Positions 20,315 through 32,600 of a stretch of 64,000 bases of DNA are shown here, in pieces. The notes under the pieces are model-generated. The model saw only the letters and a list, made by a program, of their open reading frames with translations. It made no database searches and was not told the DNA's origin. The stretch is from positions 186,001 through 250,000 of the forward strand of contig CAICTM010000008.1 of NCBI GenBank assembly GCA_903772945.1, written 5' to 3'. Source of the stretch: Seminavis robusta (lineage: Eukaryota; Bacillariophyta; Bacillariophyceae; Naviculales; Naviculaceae). The position numbers and the translations under genes were made by a program. The stretch's first letter is position 1. Each line of letters opens with the position of its first letter.

Positions 20315-23311
20315 ATGGGGCAAGTCAATCAGATCGACGGCAACACTACGCCAACTCCCACAGAAAATGCTACTACCACTACTACCACTACTACTACCAC
20401 CACTACTACCAGAAGAGAAGAGTTAGTGGCTGAAACGAGCCTTAGCGGTGGTACGACTGAGACTCCTGATCAGGACAATATGCATACGCGTACTATTACT
20501 AGCAGTCCTCGTACAGGTAGCGGGACCGGTAGTAGAGACGACGAAGACACTAGTGGCAGCAGCAGAAGCAGTGAATTGGAGGATGATGACAGTTGCCAAG
20601 GAGCCAATCAGTCCTCGCCGCTGCAAGAAACAGCCTTAGATATCGAGAACGTGGAACGAGGCGTATGCTCTGGCGTGGAAGTAACCGTGGAAACACAGGA
20701 AACCGACCTCAACCTGAAGGGTTCTTGTACTACAGCTATAGAAGATGAAAGTCAAACCATCACCAAGAACTTTGGCTCAGGCGAAAGCAAGTCCCCTATG
20801 GATACTACTGGCACTACTTCGCGTACCGGTAGTTACGCGGATCAGTTACATCGGCAACAGCTAGAGATGCTCGGTGATAGCAAGAATCACAAAAACACAA
20901 ACCAACAAGACCAGCTAAACGATTCCTCGTCTCAAATACCAACACAGCAGCCGCAACCATCTCAAGAGCATCCTCCCTGTCCACAACCACCGGAACAATC
21001 GGACCCCTCGGATTCGTCGGATCATCAGTCGTACTCGTCGTCCGCCACTGCGATTCGGCAGCTGCTTATGGAAGCCATTCAAGAACAAATTCAACCAATC
21101 CCCTATTACTCCTCTCAGTCACATATCGACACCCCAGGAGCGTACGGGTCGGAACAGAGTTTCTATGCGGGGAGATCCGTTTTCCATCGAAGAATACCCC
21201 CTTCGTCGGATTCGGTCGGGCTCATGAGCAGGGCCGACGACGCAACCATCAGCACCATCCATACTAATTTTACTACGGCTGGGAACAGTACTGTCGTCGT
21301 CACTGCAGCCAATGAGGCGCAACTCGTCGAAGCGCGAGCAGTCACAGAAAACCAACTAATGGGGGACTCGTCGCCATCATTGGGATTTGCCCAACCAGTC
21401 GATCCGCAAGGAAACAAAAACACACGACGAAGAGCAAGAAACAATCGACAGGAATCCATCGTTATGTTATTATGGATTGCAGTGGGGGCTGTCGTTTTGG
21501 CGGGGTTGGTTCTTTTGGTACTTTGGTGGAGTGGTTTCTTTGAGCAACACGGGGATGAGAACAAGGGCAACGCGAATGACGACAAGTCCGTTCCGACGGA
21601 GGACTTGGGTTTCAACATGAGCGGCGTTGCCGACAACTACTTGCTGTCGCCCGAAGAGTATCTGGTTCGGTTGCTCCCCAATGACACGCTTGCCAGGATT
21701 TTTGCTGAAATGGGTCAAAAACACGATGTGTCTATTCGTGGGGAAAACACGACGGAAACACCAACTGCAGCAACCACGACGCCACAACTGCTGGCATTTC
21801 AGTGGTTGATAGATGATCCTGCACTCAAACGATATTCTCGGATGCAATTACAGCAACGTTTCGCTCTGGCGTGTTTCTATTATGCAACATCCGAAAATGG
21901 GGCGCAGCCATGGACGCAGGAAACACACTGGATGTCGTACTCGCATCACGAGTGTGAGTGGCACTTGAACCCACGGAGAGATGTACTCCAAGGAGAATTC
22001 GGCGAAGAATCAGCATGTGACAATTACACAGTTTCGCCAGCAGCCACCGAAAATGATACCGTTGCTCTCAATGCCGAGAACCATTACTATCCCTATGTTC
22101 GTTTGTGGTTGCGGTCCAACAATCTTCAGGGAAAGATTCCAGAGGAACTCTACTGGTTGACTCACCTAAAAAGTCTAGATTTGAGCATCAATCGGGGTTT
22201 GGCAGGGACGCTGTCAGCCAACTTTGCCAAGCTGTCTGAACTCCGAGAACTATCGTTTCGAGTAAACCCATTCACGGGAGTAGTTCCAAGCGAACTAGGG
22301 GCACTGACGCAACTATCAGTCTTGTACCTTTCAAAAACCGAGTTGGAAGGAACCATACCGAAGAAAATCTTCACACAGCTGACCCATCTACAACAGTTGC
22401 AGCTTTCCAATGGTCCCTTTATTGGGACGCTTGCCACAGAGCTGGGACTCCTCACAAACCTCAAAGCTTTGAGCATGGCTATGACGCGGATATCTGGAAC
22501 TCTCCCCAGCGAAATTGGATCACTCCAGTTACTCCAGTACACCTACTTGTTTCAAAATCTCTTGACAGGGACACTTCCAGCAGTAGTCCTGGGGACCATG
22601 TCCAATCTGGCTTGGCTTCACTTACATGACAACCAACTGTCAGGGAAGTTACCTTCAGAGCTGGGGCTGTTGACTAATCTCCAAGAACTGAAACTCAACA
22701 ACAACATGCTGACAGGTACAATTCCACCCAACATTGGCAACATGACAAGGCTCTATGAATTGTATTTGGGAAACAATCAAATCACAGGCTCACTCCCTTT
22801 GTCACTCTTCAACTTGACATCCCTGAAAGAACTGAGTGCGGAGGGAAACCTGATCACTGGATCGATCCCTGGTGAGGTTGCCAATATGGAAAATTTGGAA
22901 GTTTTTGTCTTGTCTGACAATCAGTTCAATGGCAGTATCCCATGGCACATGGGACAGTCAATGAAGGCCATTATAGAGTTTCGCTGGGACCAAAACTTGC
23001 TTTTTGGCACTATACCTTTGGAATTGGGTCTGTGGAATGGTACCTTGTCTGTTTGGGATGTTTCTAACAATCTACTGACAGGAATATTGCCTCCTGAGCT
23101 GTCTTCATGGTGGACTCCAGGGGTGGATCAGAGTCCTCTTTCATTCTTTAATATCTCTGGCAATGATGGTATTTTTGGAACTATTCCAAAGGGTCTGTGT
23201 GGTACACTTGACAACACTTCACTGGGCTTTGATTGCAACGATAACATGTGCGGGTGTGACTGTTCCTGCTCCATCAATGATACTGGCAGCAACAGCACAA
23301 GCTGGGTTTGA
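20315..23311 (+). CDS. Type II membrane leucine-rich-repeat protein (diatom LRR family)
   Basis: I chose the ATG at 20315 (GACCATGGGG) because the frame upstream of it has only TTG codons. The 998-residue protein has a Thr-rich, acidic, low-complexity cytoplasmic region; a basic cluster (RRRARNNR) before a single membrane segment near residues 381-408 (IVMLLWIAVGAVVLAGLVLL); a juxtamembrane ectodomain with PQLLAFQWLIDDPAL, YSRMQLQQRFALACFYYAT and an H..CEW Cys-containing stretch; then about ten plant-type LRRs (L..L..L.L..N.L.G.IP.ELG) from about residue 590 to 950; and a Cys-rich end (CNDNMCGCDCSCS). Diatoms carry many such proteins. Databases often label them LRR receptor-like kinases, but no kinase domain is present. 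Cell-surface binding is inferred and the ligand is unknown. No intron is evident. Confidence 0.9.
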   Translation: MGQVNQIDGNTTPTPTENATTTTTTTTTTTTTRREELVAETSLSGGTTETPDQDNMHTRTITSSPRTGSGTGSRDDEDTSGSSRSSELEDDDSCQGANQSSPLQETALDIENVERGVCSGVEVTVETQETDLNLKGSCTTAIEDESQTITKNFGSGESKSPMDTTGTTSRTGSYADQLHRQQLEMLGDSKNHKNTNQQDQLNDSSSQIPTQQPQPSQEHPPCPQPPEQSDPSDSSDHQSYSSSATAIRQLLMEAIQEQIQPIPYYSSQSHIDTPGAYGSEQSFYAGRSVFHRRIPPSSDSVGLMSRADDATISTIHTNFTTAGNSTVVVTAANEAQLVEARAVTENQLMGDSSPSLGFAQPVDPQGNKNTRRRARNNRQESIVMLLWIAVGAVVLAGLVLLVLWWSGFFEQHGDENKGNANDDKSVPTEDLGFNMSGVADNYLLSPEEYLVRLLPNDTLARIFAEMGQKHDVSIRGENTTETPTAATTTPQLLAFQWLIDDPALKRYSRMQLQQRFALACFYYATSENGAQPWTQETHWMSYSHHECEWHLNPRRDVLQGEFGEESACDNYTVSPAATENDTVALNAENHYYPYVRLWLRSNNLQGKIPEELYWLTHLKSLDLSINRGLAGTLSANFAKLSELRELSFRVNPFTGVVPSELGALTQLSVLYLSKTELEGTIPKKIFTQLTHLQQLQLSNGPFIGTLATELGLLTNLKALSMAMTRISGTLPSEIGSLQLLQYTYLFQNLLTGTLPAVVLGTMSNLAWLHLHDNQLSGKLPSELGLLTNLQELKLNNNMLTGTIPPNIGNMTRLYELYLGNNQITGSLPLSLFNLTSLKELSAEGNLITGSIPGEVANMENLEVFVLSDNQFNGSIPWHMGQSMKAIIEFRWDQNLLFGTIPLELGLWNGTLSVWDVSNNLLTGILPPELSSWWTPGVDQSPLSFFNISGNDGIFGTIPKGLCGTLDNTSLGFDCNDNMCGCDCSCSINDTGSNSTSWV

Positions 23312-26300
23312 GAACTGGGTCACTCCAAATGGTCCTAAAAGTTAGAAGTTTTTTAAAAACATATAGTAATGATTCTGTTACAAGCAAACTCTCAAGCTAG
23401 AAACAAGCTTTGCAATGGCCAACAAACATGATGAGAAAGTGAACTCTTCTGGACCAACTCGTTGCTGCTCGTGCAGTTTGGCATCACTCCTGCCCCCACA
23501 CCAGGTGGCCCCTGACTTTACGTATCTCTTCTGAGACGTATCATAGTGGGGAGGACTACCTTCCAGCCAGATTTTTACCATCCAGGCTCGACTTCTGTTC
23601 CTGGCCCAGCTCCAGCTTAGCTTGCACAGGTACGATGTACACGGTCACTGCATCACGTCTATAGCTGTAGCTAGCTACTGTGCTCTAGAGTCAATGGCTG
23701 GGATCCTGAGGCCCGAATACCACCCACAACTCCTGTAGTAGATTCTTTGCTGGCTGGCAGTGGATGCAACGCACTCCCAAGCCTGCAACTGGCTGGTACT
23801 ACATGTAGCAGGCTTACCGCCGAGTTTGGGGCACACTGTCACGGTCCCCTAGTCTCATCCCCCGAGCTTGGGAACACTATCAGTGTAGAATGAACAATCG
23901 AACCCAGCCATCGCGATCTATCAGGCCTTTTCGATTGAGACCTAAAAGATTGAGGATGCCGCTGCAGCGACCTACAGTTCGACTACCGCACTACCTGTAC
24001 CGTACAAGTTGGAGAACTGGGAGATGTAGCTAGCAGTTCGGCTATGCTACAAGCTACATCTACAAGCTACATCTACAAGATCTACAAGATCTACAAGAAT
24101 CTACTATTGCTCTACTAGCTACTGGTACACAAGATGGTTCCTTGGCCAGCTGCAGGATGCCGCAGCCATGCCGCCCATCCCGCTTTTCACGTCTGGCATG
24201 CCGCCCAGATGCTACAGAAGTTTGGTGGGTGACTAACTAATAAAACAACAAAATGACTATGATACACGTACACGTAATCGAACTGACGTGAGTTCGCATT
24301 GTTTTATTTGCTGTTGCGTGCAGCAAACATAGATCTACCGGTCCAGCTCGGTTGGCTTGTCTTTGTCAAGCTGAAAGATGCCGCTTCACCCGCTTACGCA
24401 CGGTGTATGGTACCATGGTACCGCTCTCTACATACTACATCGTACTGTACATGTACTATGCTACAGAGCAGAGCCCCCGCAACTGACGGGAGTTCTCATA
24501 CCGGTACCAGTACGCTCTAGTGTCCGGTCTACGTGTTTGTCCGATCCATGTGTTTGTGACTGTTTAGTCATGTACCGCTTCTCCGAATAGTTGAACGATA
24601 GACTAGTAGTCACAAACGTATTTTGAGGGTTAAAACGTGATTTAATTAGGACAGTGACTTTCCTTTGAGATACCATCTGAGCTCCATTGCTATTGCTACT
24701 ACGGGTGCACATGTAAATGTACTTGTAGCTACTAGCTATTAATAGTACAACTGCACTATTAATAGTACTCCGAGAGTGACAGTCAAGTCACTGAGTGCTG
24801 AGATACGATGGAGTATCAATTTCAGTGTACTCAAGGACAGTCCTTCAGCGTTAGTATTTTCTTTGGTGACCTTCTAGAGCCTGATGTCTTGCGAGTGAGA
24901 CATAGTTGAGTTGAGTCCTCATGTTGAAGCTGAAACGAAAAATTAATAGGTATGAAGGAAAAGTACTACTAGTACGAGTAAAGTGGCGAAATTCCAGCGT
25001 AATCCACCCGCCAAGCCCTCGTAGCTCTAGTACTGTTTCTACAGGCTGAAAAAAGAAACGTCCGAAATCCACTAGTTGTTTGTGTGAGGACAAATTATTG
25101 GATTTTAGAGGAGAATCCACTCTGAAGATTTAATGTTCCACATGGATTCTGAGTGCCATTTCCCAGGTTTGTATAAGAAGCGAGTTGATTGGAAGTTTTA
25201 CTCTTCTAGTAGTTACTGTGTAAAATCCACTGTTGGATTTTCAGCCGTTTTCTTGAGTGGGAATTGGCGGGTAAGATCCCAGTAGCAGTATCACGGAGAA
25301 TCCACTGTTGGATTTTCAGCCGTTTCTTACCCCTTAAGTAATCAAAGGACACAGAAAAATGCCGTTGAAATTCAAGAAACACGACTGATTCAGTGGTAAA
25401 ACGTACACACGACAACGACTCGAAACAACAAACAACAACAACAACAACAACACCTGAACAACAAGAACACAAGAACAGTCAACGACACGACAATGGCGCC
25501 CCTGTTTCCTCGGGCTATTGTCAGGTAGATTACACACAAAGATCTCCCGCCTCACTGGCGCCCTTGGCATCGGCTTCAACCTCAGCATCGGCTTCGGCTT
25601 TTCCAGGCCTTCGGCCTTCCTTTCGCCTCTGCCTCTGCTTTGGTTGAGCCTCTGCCTCGGGCTTCAAATCCACGGTCAATCATGCACCTTCGGCTTTGCC
25701 TCAGGTTTGCACGACTGACCTGGATTTCCAGTTCGCCGGGAGATTTTTCTACAGGACATTATTGTCCAACCTGACGTCGCCGTAAAAGCTTGAAAGTTCG
25801 CATTTTTTATGATGCTGGTGTGGTTTTACATAAAAATGCTTAGTTAGGCTAAATTCTTTTGTACAGTATCTGTCCGAGTGGAAGTAGATCTAAAGGCTTT
25901 CAGTTGGCTTGTCAATCTTCAAGATTAGAATGTATTTAATGTGTAGTTGTCTTGCGACAAATGAGACCGTCTCTCATGCCGCATACGATTTCTTTTTTAC
26001 CTCCACACAATGTCTAAACCCTTTTTCTACTTAAATATTAGTCTATTGTAAGTTGAATGGCTAATGATGAGTTTCTGAATGATTGGGTTCACTGGAACAC
26101 GTTCGGCCAGTGTTGGCGACAGAAAGATAGCAGATGCCGCCAGAAGAGTAGGATGTTTGATAGTAGATATTTAGTGTACAGATGAAGTATTAACTGCGTA
26201 AGTAGCTTAAAGGAGTTTTGCGGAAGCTTAAAAGGCTTGAGGCTTGCAGAGGCACACTCCCTGTTTACTTTTCAAGAGGTGCTAGTGTGCTAGTACAGGA

Positions 26301-26512
26301 CATTGGTACGATTTCTACGTGGTGTTGCACGAGGTGAAATAGTCCCCTGAGAACTTTTCTACTTTTTCTTGTTGTTTGTGGAGCCTCACTTCTCTTGCTA
26401 CTATCATACCGTAGTGTTACTAGTACTCGTCTGGTCCACTTACAAATTGTTGCTCGCATAGATTCCAACTTTTTTGTTTTTGTTTTGTTTTGCAAGCCTC
26501 TCATCTCATCTC
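23312..26512. other. Intergenic region, 3.2 kb
   Basis: No gene is supported. Contents seen: short palindrome words; TACAAGATCTACAAG repeats near 24050-24110; a pair of direct repeats at 25224 and 25299; an ACAACA-rich tract near 25430-25460; and Ser/Ala/Phe-coding low complexity near 25560-25640 without a plausible gene structure. Confidence 0.55.
25224..25325. repeat. 27-bp perfect direct repeat with internal inverted repeat
   Basis: The same 27 bases occur at 25224-25250 and 25299-25325, 75 bp apart. Each begins AATCCACTGTTGGATT, a perfect inverted repeat with a four-base loop, followed by TTCAGCCGTTT. A related GAATCCACTC string occurs near 25114. Confidence 0.7.
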
Positions 26513-29360
26513 ATGATGGACAAGCAAGACAAGCAACAAGGAGACCAACAGCAACATACTAGTATGCCTACTAGTACTGGTACTGGTAAGGGTAAGAGGA
26601 AGAGAGGAGACGAAGACTCCAGCAGCGATGAAAACGCTTCTGCTAGTGAAAGTGCTAGCAGTACCGACACTGACAGTAGCAACGAGGAAAGTGGCTCTGA
26701 GAGCGACAATGACAATGACAGAAAAATGGCTCCCACGTGTTCAACAGCAACCTTACTACCAGTACCAGTACCAGTGCCAGTAGTACCCAAAGCCTCGCTA
26801 AGGAAACCTCCCCCAGTAGCTTCCATGCCCAACTCTGCCAAACCCAAAACTGGTACTACTGCTAGTAAGGACAAGTCCAAAGCAACCAACAAGAAAAAGA
26901 GAAAACGGTCTAGCAGTGGAATGACTGCAGAGCAGAGATGGGAGTGGGTAAGTACCATACTCATTGCTTCTGATGCCATGGCTGACTTAATGGGGTCTGC
27001 TACTAGCTATCAGTAGCTAGATAGCTACTGATAGCTCGTAGCTATCTTGGCTTACTCCACAGGCCAAGCTAGCTATTAATAGCTACCACACTGGCCTTGA
27101 CTGGATTTTGTCATCACTCACTTACTCACTTACTGATCTTGCCTGCCTTGCTCTGTGCTCATCAATCATTCTACATGGACTCGACTCCACTCCACAGATG
27201 CTGGAAAGACTCGAGGAATTCAAAGAAAAAGAAGGACAGTAAGTACCGGTACTAGCCAGGCAGCTAGCTAGCCAGACAGATCTACTAGAAACTTGCTTGG
27301 CTGCTTGCTTCTATCTACTACTATGTGGGCTACTATGATGAACCAACCAACTCACTCTATCTCACTCATCTATCTATCTACCCACTTCGTTCTTCCATTT
27401 CAGTTGCAATGTCCCCAACAGGTACCCAGACGATCCCTCCTTGGGGTGCTGGGGTAAGTTCAGTTTTCGTCTGTCTGAAGCAAGGATTCCCGCCTGCTAA
27501 GAACTGGTGGACTAGCTAGTCTAGCTAGACTAGTCTACTAGATGTCAAAAGCAAGCTCACAGAATCTCGTCTCCTTCCCATCATCTTACTACATATTATT
27601 ATTATATCATTGCGATTATATACCGGTAGTCTCGACACAACGGAGACACTACAAAAAGTCACTCACCAATCCAGGTGAAGGATTGAGCAAGGAAAGGGCT
27701 GCCAAACTTGTTGCCATGGGATTTGGTGGGTTATTGCGTCCTCTTGCTTACTCTTGCTTTGGCTTTTGCTTCATCTTTGTTGTGCCTCTTGGTTGTTCAG
27801 TCATTGGCTTGCCACTCTAACACACACTTTGCCTGCCTTCTTCTTCTTTCTTTCTTTCTAACGTACAACAAACAGAATGGACCGGAGAAAATCCAAGGCA
27901 CAAGAATTGGGATATGCGATACGAACAGCTCAAAGAGTTCAAGGTAAGCAAGCCAAGAGAGGGGCTTCTCCTATCGATTATGAATCGAATCACTCCAACC
28001 AATACGGATTTTGTTTTGCACTGACCACTTCATGCTTGCAATAATTGATTGAAATGAAATGAAATGAAATGAAATGAAACAGGAACAGTATGGTCACGCA
28101 CAGGTCCCAATCGGTTTCGAGGACAATGTACAACTGGCAAACTGGACAAGTACGCAAAGGCAAGAGTACAAGAACTTGCTCAAGGGCAAGCCGTCACGTC
28201 TCAACGAGAGGCGTATCCAACTCTTGAATGAAATTGGATTTGCATGGGAACTCCAGCGCGGAGGAAGAAGACGAAGAGTCAAGGTGGCAGCAAGCATCAC
28301 TTCTTCCACCACCACAGGAACGGATGACCATTCGACCAACGAGTCCTCTACTGGTACTAGTACCACGACGACCACCACCACCACGGCGACCGCAAGAGAA
28401 GGTGACAGCAGGACGAGCGGACCCGGAAGAAAACGCGCTGCTACAAAGAGGCAGTCGTACAGCACGGCGCTGGTGCTGCCAGGAGTTGCCCTCCTCGGAG
28501 GAGACCAAGATGCATCTACTGCATGCATGGGGGCGCAGGCGATTATACCATCTTCGGTGGTCTCTCCTGCCGGTACTAATCATAATGGAGCCCATGCCAG
28601 CGCGAGCAACAGTTCTCGGAGGAAGAAGAGGAGTCGATCGGACGCAACAGCATCATCAACGGAGACCAAGCAACAGGAGAGCCCTCGAGTGGCAACAAGG
28701 GAAGACGCACATGGACCAGGTCAGCAAGCGACTGCCGAATCAGCTCCCCAACCAGGCAATCCTGTTGCTGGTACCGACAGTTCTGCCTCGGAATCGGTCG
28801 TCCAAGATCCTGATACGTTGCTTCGTGCTCGCGTGCTTGGGTCTCTTTTGGCCGGTGACGGTGGTGGTGGAACTGCTCAACTTGGTGCTAGTAGCCAAGT
28901 TCACTCGGCGGCGCCAGGCGTTGCAGTCAATTTGAATGCATATCAACGGGCCCTACTGTTGGCTAATGCAACCGGGGGCCTTTCATCGTTCTCCATGTTC
29001 AGACAGCCGCAAAATGCAGTGGGTGCGGATGTTGGCTTGCCTACGAATTCTTCATACAACCCTTTGCAGTTGCAATTGAATGCACTTCTTGCTGCTGGGA
29101 ACAATATTGGCATCATCAACAACAGCCTTACCCCGTTGCAACAGCTAGGAGGACTACAGCTGACATTGGGAACAGCAAATTCTGCGTATTCCAACGCATT
29201 CCTGGCTCAGGCGGCACAAGTTCTGAGGCAACCACAACAAGTCCAAGCCTCATTGGCACCTGCCATTGCAGCAGCTTTGCTGATACAGCATCAAGGCAGA
29301 GTGCAATCACAGGACCAAGAACAATCGGTTGTTGAAGCAAAGACAGATGACCATGAATGA
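26513..29360 (+). CDS. HA1: helicase-associated (HA) domain protein, six exons
   Basis: Spliced gene: exons 26513-26947, 27198-27238, 27404-27453, 27630-27725, 27876-27943 and 28083-29360. All introns are GT-AG and all phases close, giving 655 residues. After a Ser-rich acidic N-terminus with a KKKRKR nuclear-signal-like cluster come two HA repeats: RWEWMLERLEEFKEKEGH, CNVPNRYPDDPSLGCW, STQRRHYKK; then NPRHKNWDMRYEQLKEF, YGHAQVPIGFEDNVQLANW, TSTQRQEYKNLLKG and GFAWELQRGGRRRR. HA domains have spaced Trp residues, are common next to bacterial helicases and are expanded in diatoms. Here no helicase motor is present. The Thr/Ser/Gln-rich tail has a GRKRAATKR cluster. A nuclear, possibly DNA-binding or transcriptional, role is inferred. 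The gene converges on HA2, with 254 bp between their stops. A GAAAT microsatellite (28051-28079) lies in the last intron. Confidence 0.88.
28051..28079 (+). repeat. GAAAT microsatellite in HA1 intron 5
   Basis: About six tandem GAAAT units just before the AACAG acceptor of the last HA1 exon. Confidence 0.85.
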
Positions 29361-29614
29361 TGTCAATGCAACAGACAGGCAACAACCAGGCCCGTAACTA
29401 GACAATGTGTTATCAAATCCATGATGAATTATTAGACTTACTGAGAGTAAACTTGAACTTTGGAGATAACGTATCAGTACAGGTGTACCGGTACCGGTAG
29501 GTCCTAGAGCCTGGACGTAACGTATCCAAACAAAGACTAGCCGTTTCCCACTTTTCATACACTAAAACAGGCTTGTAGAAAACGCAAATGGATCCTTTAT
29601 CTTAGAGCTTGTAG
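29361..29614. other. Short convergent intergenic region HA1/HA2
   Basis: 254 bp between two convergent stop codons. It must hold both 3' UTRs and poly(A) signals. It contains a GTACCGGTACCGGTAGG palindromic string. No other feature was seen. Confidence 0.6.
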
Positions 29615-32600
29615 CTAGCACATCCCAGGTGGTGGCTGTTGATCATTGTTAAAGCTTCCACCACTGTTGAGATGGTTTGAGCCCCCATTCAGAGCTCCAT
29701 TCAACAGAACACTGTTGCTTGTGCTACTGTCATTGTTGCGAACAAGGCTTGATAGGAACGAGAGTTGCTGTGAAGCAGTCCTCATGGATGTAGATGCCGC
29801 CGAGGGGGGCCCCCCGATCTGTTCTCCTTGATTCCCACTTAGTTGAATCAGAGCTTGCCTCTGAAGTATAGTAAGATTATTGCTGTTGTGGCTGCTTCCC
29901 AGCGAGAGTGAAAGGTCGCTGTTCCCAAGTGTTTGCAACTGACCAATAAGGTTACCCGATGGGGCAGGAATGGTTGCACCGCCCAGGTACTGCTGCTGAA
30001 ACGAGTTTGATAGCAGAGTAGTACTATGCTGCTGTTGCTGTTGCTGCATTGCCTGTATCATCCCAGACATTCGCCCCGTGTCGTATGCCAAGATCGCTGC
30101 CTGGGCATTTGCATTGGCCTGGGCCTGAGCGGACTGAAGAAGTACAAGTTGGCTTAATAATGCCTGTCGGATACTGTCTCCCCCTTGCTGTTGTTGGAGG
30201 AGGAGCGATGGTGTGGCCTGAGCCGATTGCTGCGAAAGTTGTAACAACAAGTTCATGTGATCAACTTCTCCACGGCTGTCTGATGAGGGCGCTGGTTCAG
30301 CCGCCACGGAAGCACTTGTGCCGCTCCCGCTCCCGCTGCCAACAGCCACAAAGCTGGGGCTGCCCAACAGATTCGGTAGAGTGGCGTGAGCAGCGGGTCC
30401 ACCTGACGGAACCTGACCTAGTAGCTGTGGCGGCGCCACCAAGTTCGAAATTTGGGGGGCAGACGAAGGGTGTGGTACGACTGCTGCAGGTTTGGAGTCT
30501 TCTTCTTCTTCGTTTGCATGTTGCTGCTCTGCGTCGGTTGATACATGGTCGGACTGGCCGCCATCTTGCGTCTGATACGAATCTTCATCTTGTTGGTCTT
30601 CCTGTAGCGACTCGTCGCCCTTCTTGGTTGCTACTAGTTTCCGTTTTCTACCACCTCTCTGTAACTCCCATGCGAATCCAATGTCATTGAGCATCAGTAT
30701 TCGTCGATCATCAAGCCTAGATTTCTTTCCCTTTAGCATGTTCTTGTGTTCTTGTCTCTAAATGAGACACGAGTCGCGGGGAGAAAGAAATGATGAGCTT
30801 TGCTTGAATAAGCAACATAACGAAGAACGAGGAGGAAGGGACAGCAGTCCATAACAAGCAGCCTCTCCATCGCTGGATGGGCATGGGGTACTGTAGCTAG
30901 CTATCCCGCATCCCAAGCATGCGGTGGGTTTGTTGTTGCAGCCGGCCCCCGTCTGCGCTATGTAGAGGAGCCCGAGGCAGGTACTGAGTGGCTCCTAGCT
31001 CAGGGCTCTTGCTTGGCTGAACACGATGTGCTTTGGGTGCCTCACCTGAGTACTTGTCCAGTTTGCAAGCTTGACATTTTCCGGCCAGTTGATGGGTATG
31101 TTGACATGGCCAAAGCGCTCCTGTAGTAAAGCACATCAGGATGAATCGAACAAGAATCCGAGCAACGACAAGCCAACAAGACCAAGTGTGAGATTTGTGT
31201 TTCCGCACGCCCCCCCCCCCCAAGCAATCAACCAGCGAATGATGAGGGAACTCACTTTGAAGTCGAGCAACTCTGTTACGTTGGAGGTGTTGCGGAGATA
31301 GCATGTATGTATTAGAGCTGTTCCGAAAAGCATTTCACAAGACACAATGACATTGTGCGTGGAGCAAAACAGTTACTCACCGCGATATCGCATATCCCAA
31401 TGAAGGTACCTCGGATTGACTCCTGTCCACTCTGCGTAATCAAAAAATAAATAATAATATAATGGTTGGCACGCACCGATTGAGCTACAGTACATGCAGC
31501 TATCAAGATAGCCTAGCTAGCCGGAGGCAGTAGCTGGTATGAGCCTGATTGGAGTTCTGACTCGACCCTCTTGTCACTTACCAAATCCAGCGTCTTCTAA
31601 CCTTTGGATGCGTTCGTTGGTGAGCGAAGTGGACTCGACGTTGTCACGTTGGCTCACTCGATAGTGTCTTCGTTGGGTTGATACTGGAGGGTGGAGTAGA
31701 GTATGGTACCGGTACGAGTGTGCATACATGATGCCGCGGTGTTGGAAGGAAGTAACAAAAGTTAGTCGCGAGCAATGGGGTGATCACGATGCGATTCCGC
31801 AGAACTCACCCCAAGCACCTAATTTGGGATCATCTGGGTATCGGTTGGGCTAGAAAGGGTCGCAAGCAATGGACGAGTGAGCAGTTGTTGCAGTCGTTGC
31901 AGTTGTGTAGCTTGCCAGCTAGTAGTAGTAGGCAGACCGACAGCACTGCCATGAGACCTTACCACTTGACAATCTCCGTGAAGTTGTTTGTATCTCAATA
32001 GTCGTGTGTGCCTGGTGTAGGGTGTGGGGTAGGATAAGAACAGAGAAAAGTCAGTGGATAAGTCAGGTCAGGTCAGGTCAGATCAGATCAGATCAGATCA
32101 GATCAGATCAGATCAGATCAGTCTGGCTAGCTAGCTAGCTGCAGGTTAACCTGTCGTAGCCCTTTGAATGCAGTGAGTAGAGTAGTCAGCAGCCAGCAGT
32201 CATCACTACTACCTACATGTCCTCCCATCTTTCTTCAGCTGAGGATGTCCTGTGAGCAGGGGTGCTACCTGTATCATTGGTGGTAGAACTACTACCAGTA
32301 CCGCTAGTACATGTAGCACTAGAACCTCTCTTGGGTTTGTGTGTTCGTTTCTTCTTGGCAGGTGGAGGAGTAGCTACTGCCATGGTTGTGGATGGAGGGG
32401 GAGATTTGAGAGGCGCTCTGCTTGGGACCCGAGCAACGTCCATTCCCGAGGCTAGCTGCGGTACGGAAGCTACGGACGCCATCGCAGGAGCGTTAGCTAG
32501 GGGTGCCACTGCAGCTCCCGGCAACGGAGCAGAAGAGAAGGAAGCCATGGCAGCCACTGCAGCAGCTGCAGCCATGACAGCCGAGTCATTACCGGTAGCA

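Noticed and set aside
20315-23311. Receptor-like kinase label for the LRR protein
   Set aside because: No kinase domain is encoded; the cytoplasmic part is only low-complexity sequence, so the label would mislead.
23850-23960. tRNA-like B-box string on the minus strand (GGGTTCGATT)
   Set aside because: No matching A box, anticodon stem or acceptor stem could be folded around it.
26513-29360. Calling HA1-HA4 helicases
   Set aside because: Only the HA domain is present; no Walker A, DEAD/H or other helicase motor motifs were seen in any exon.
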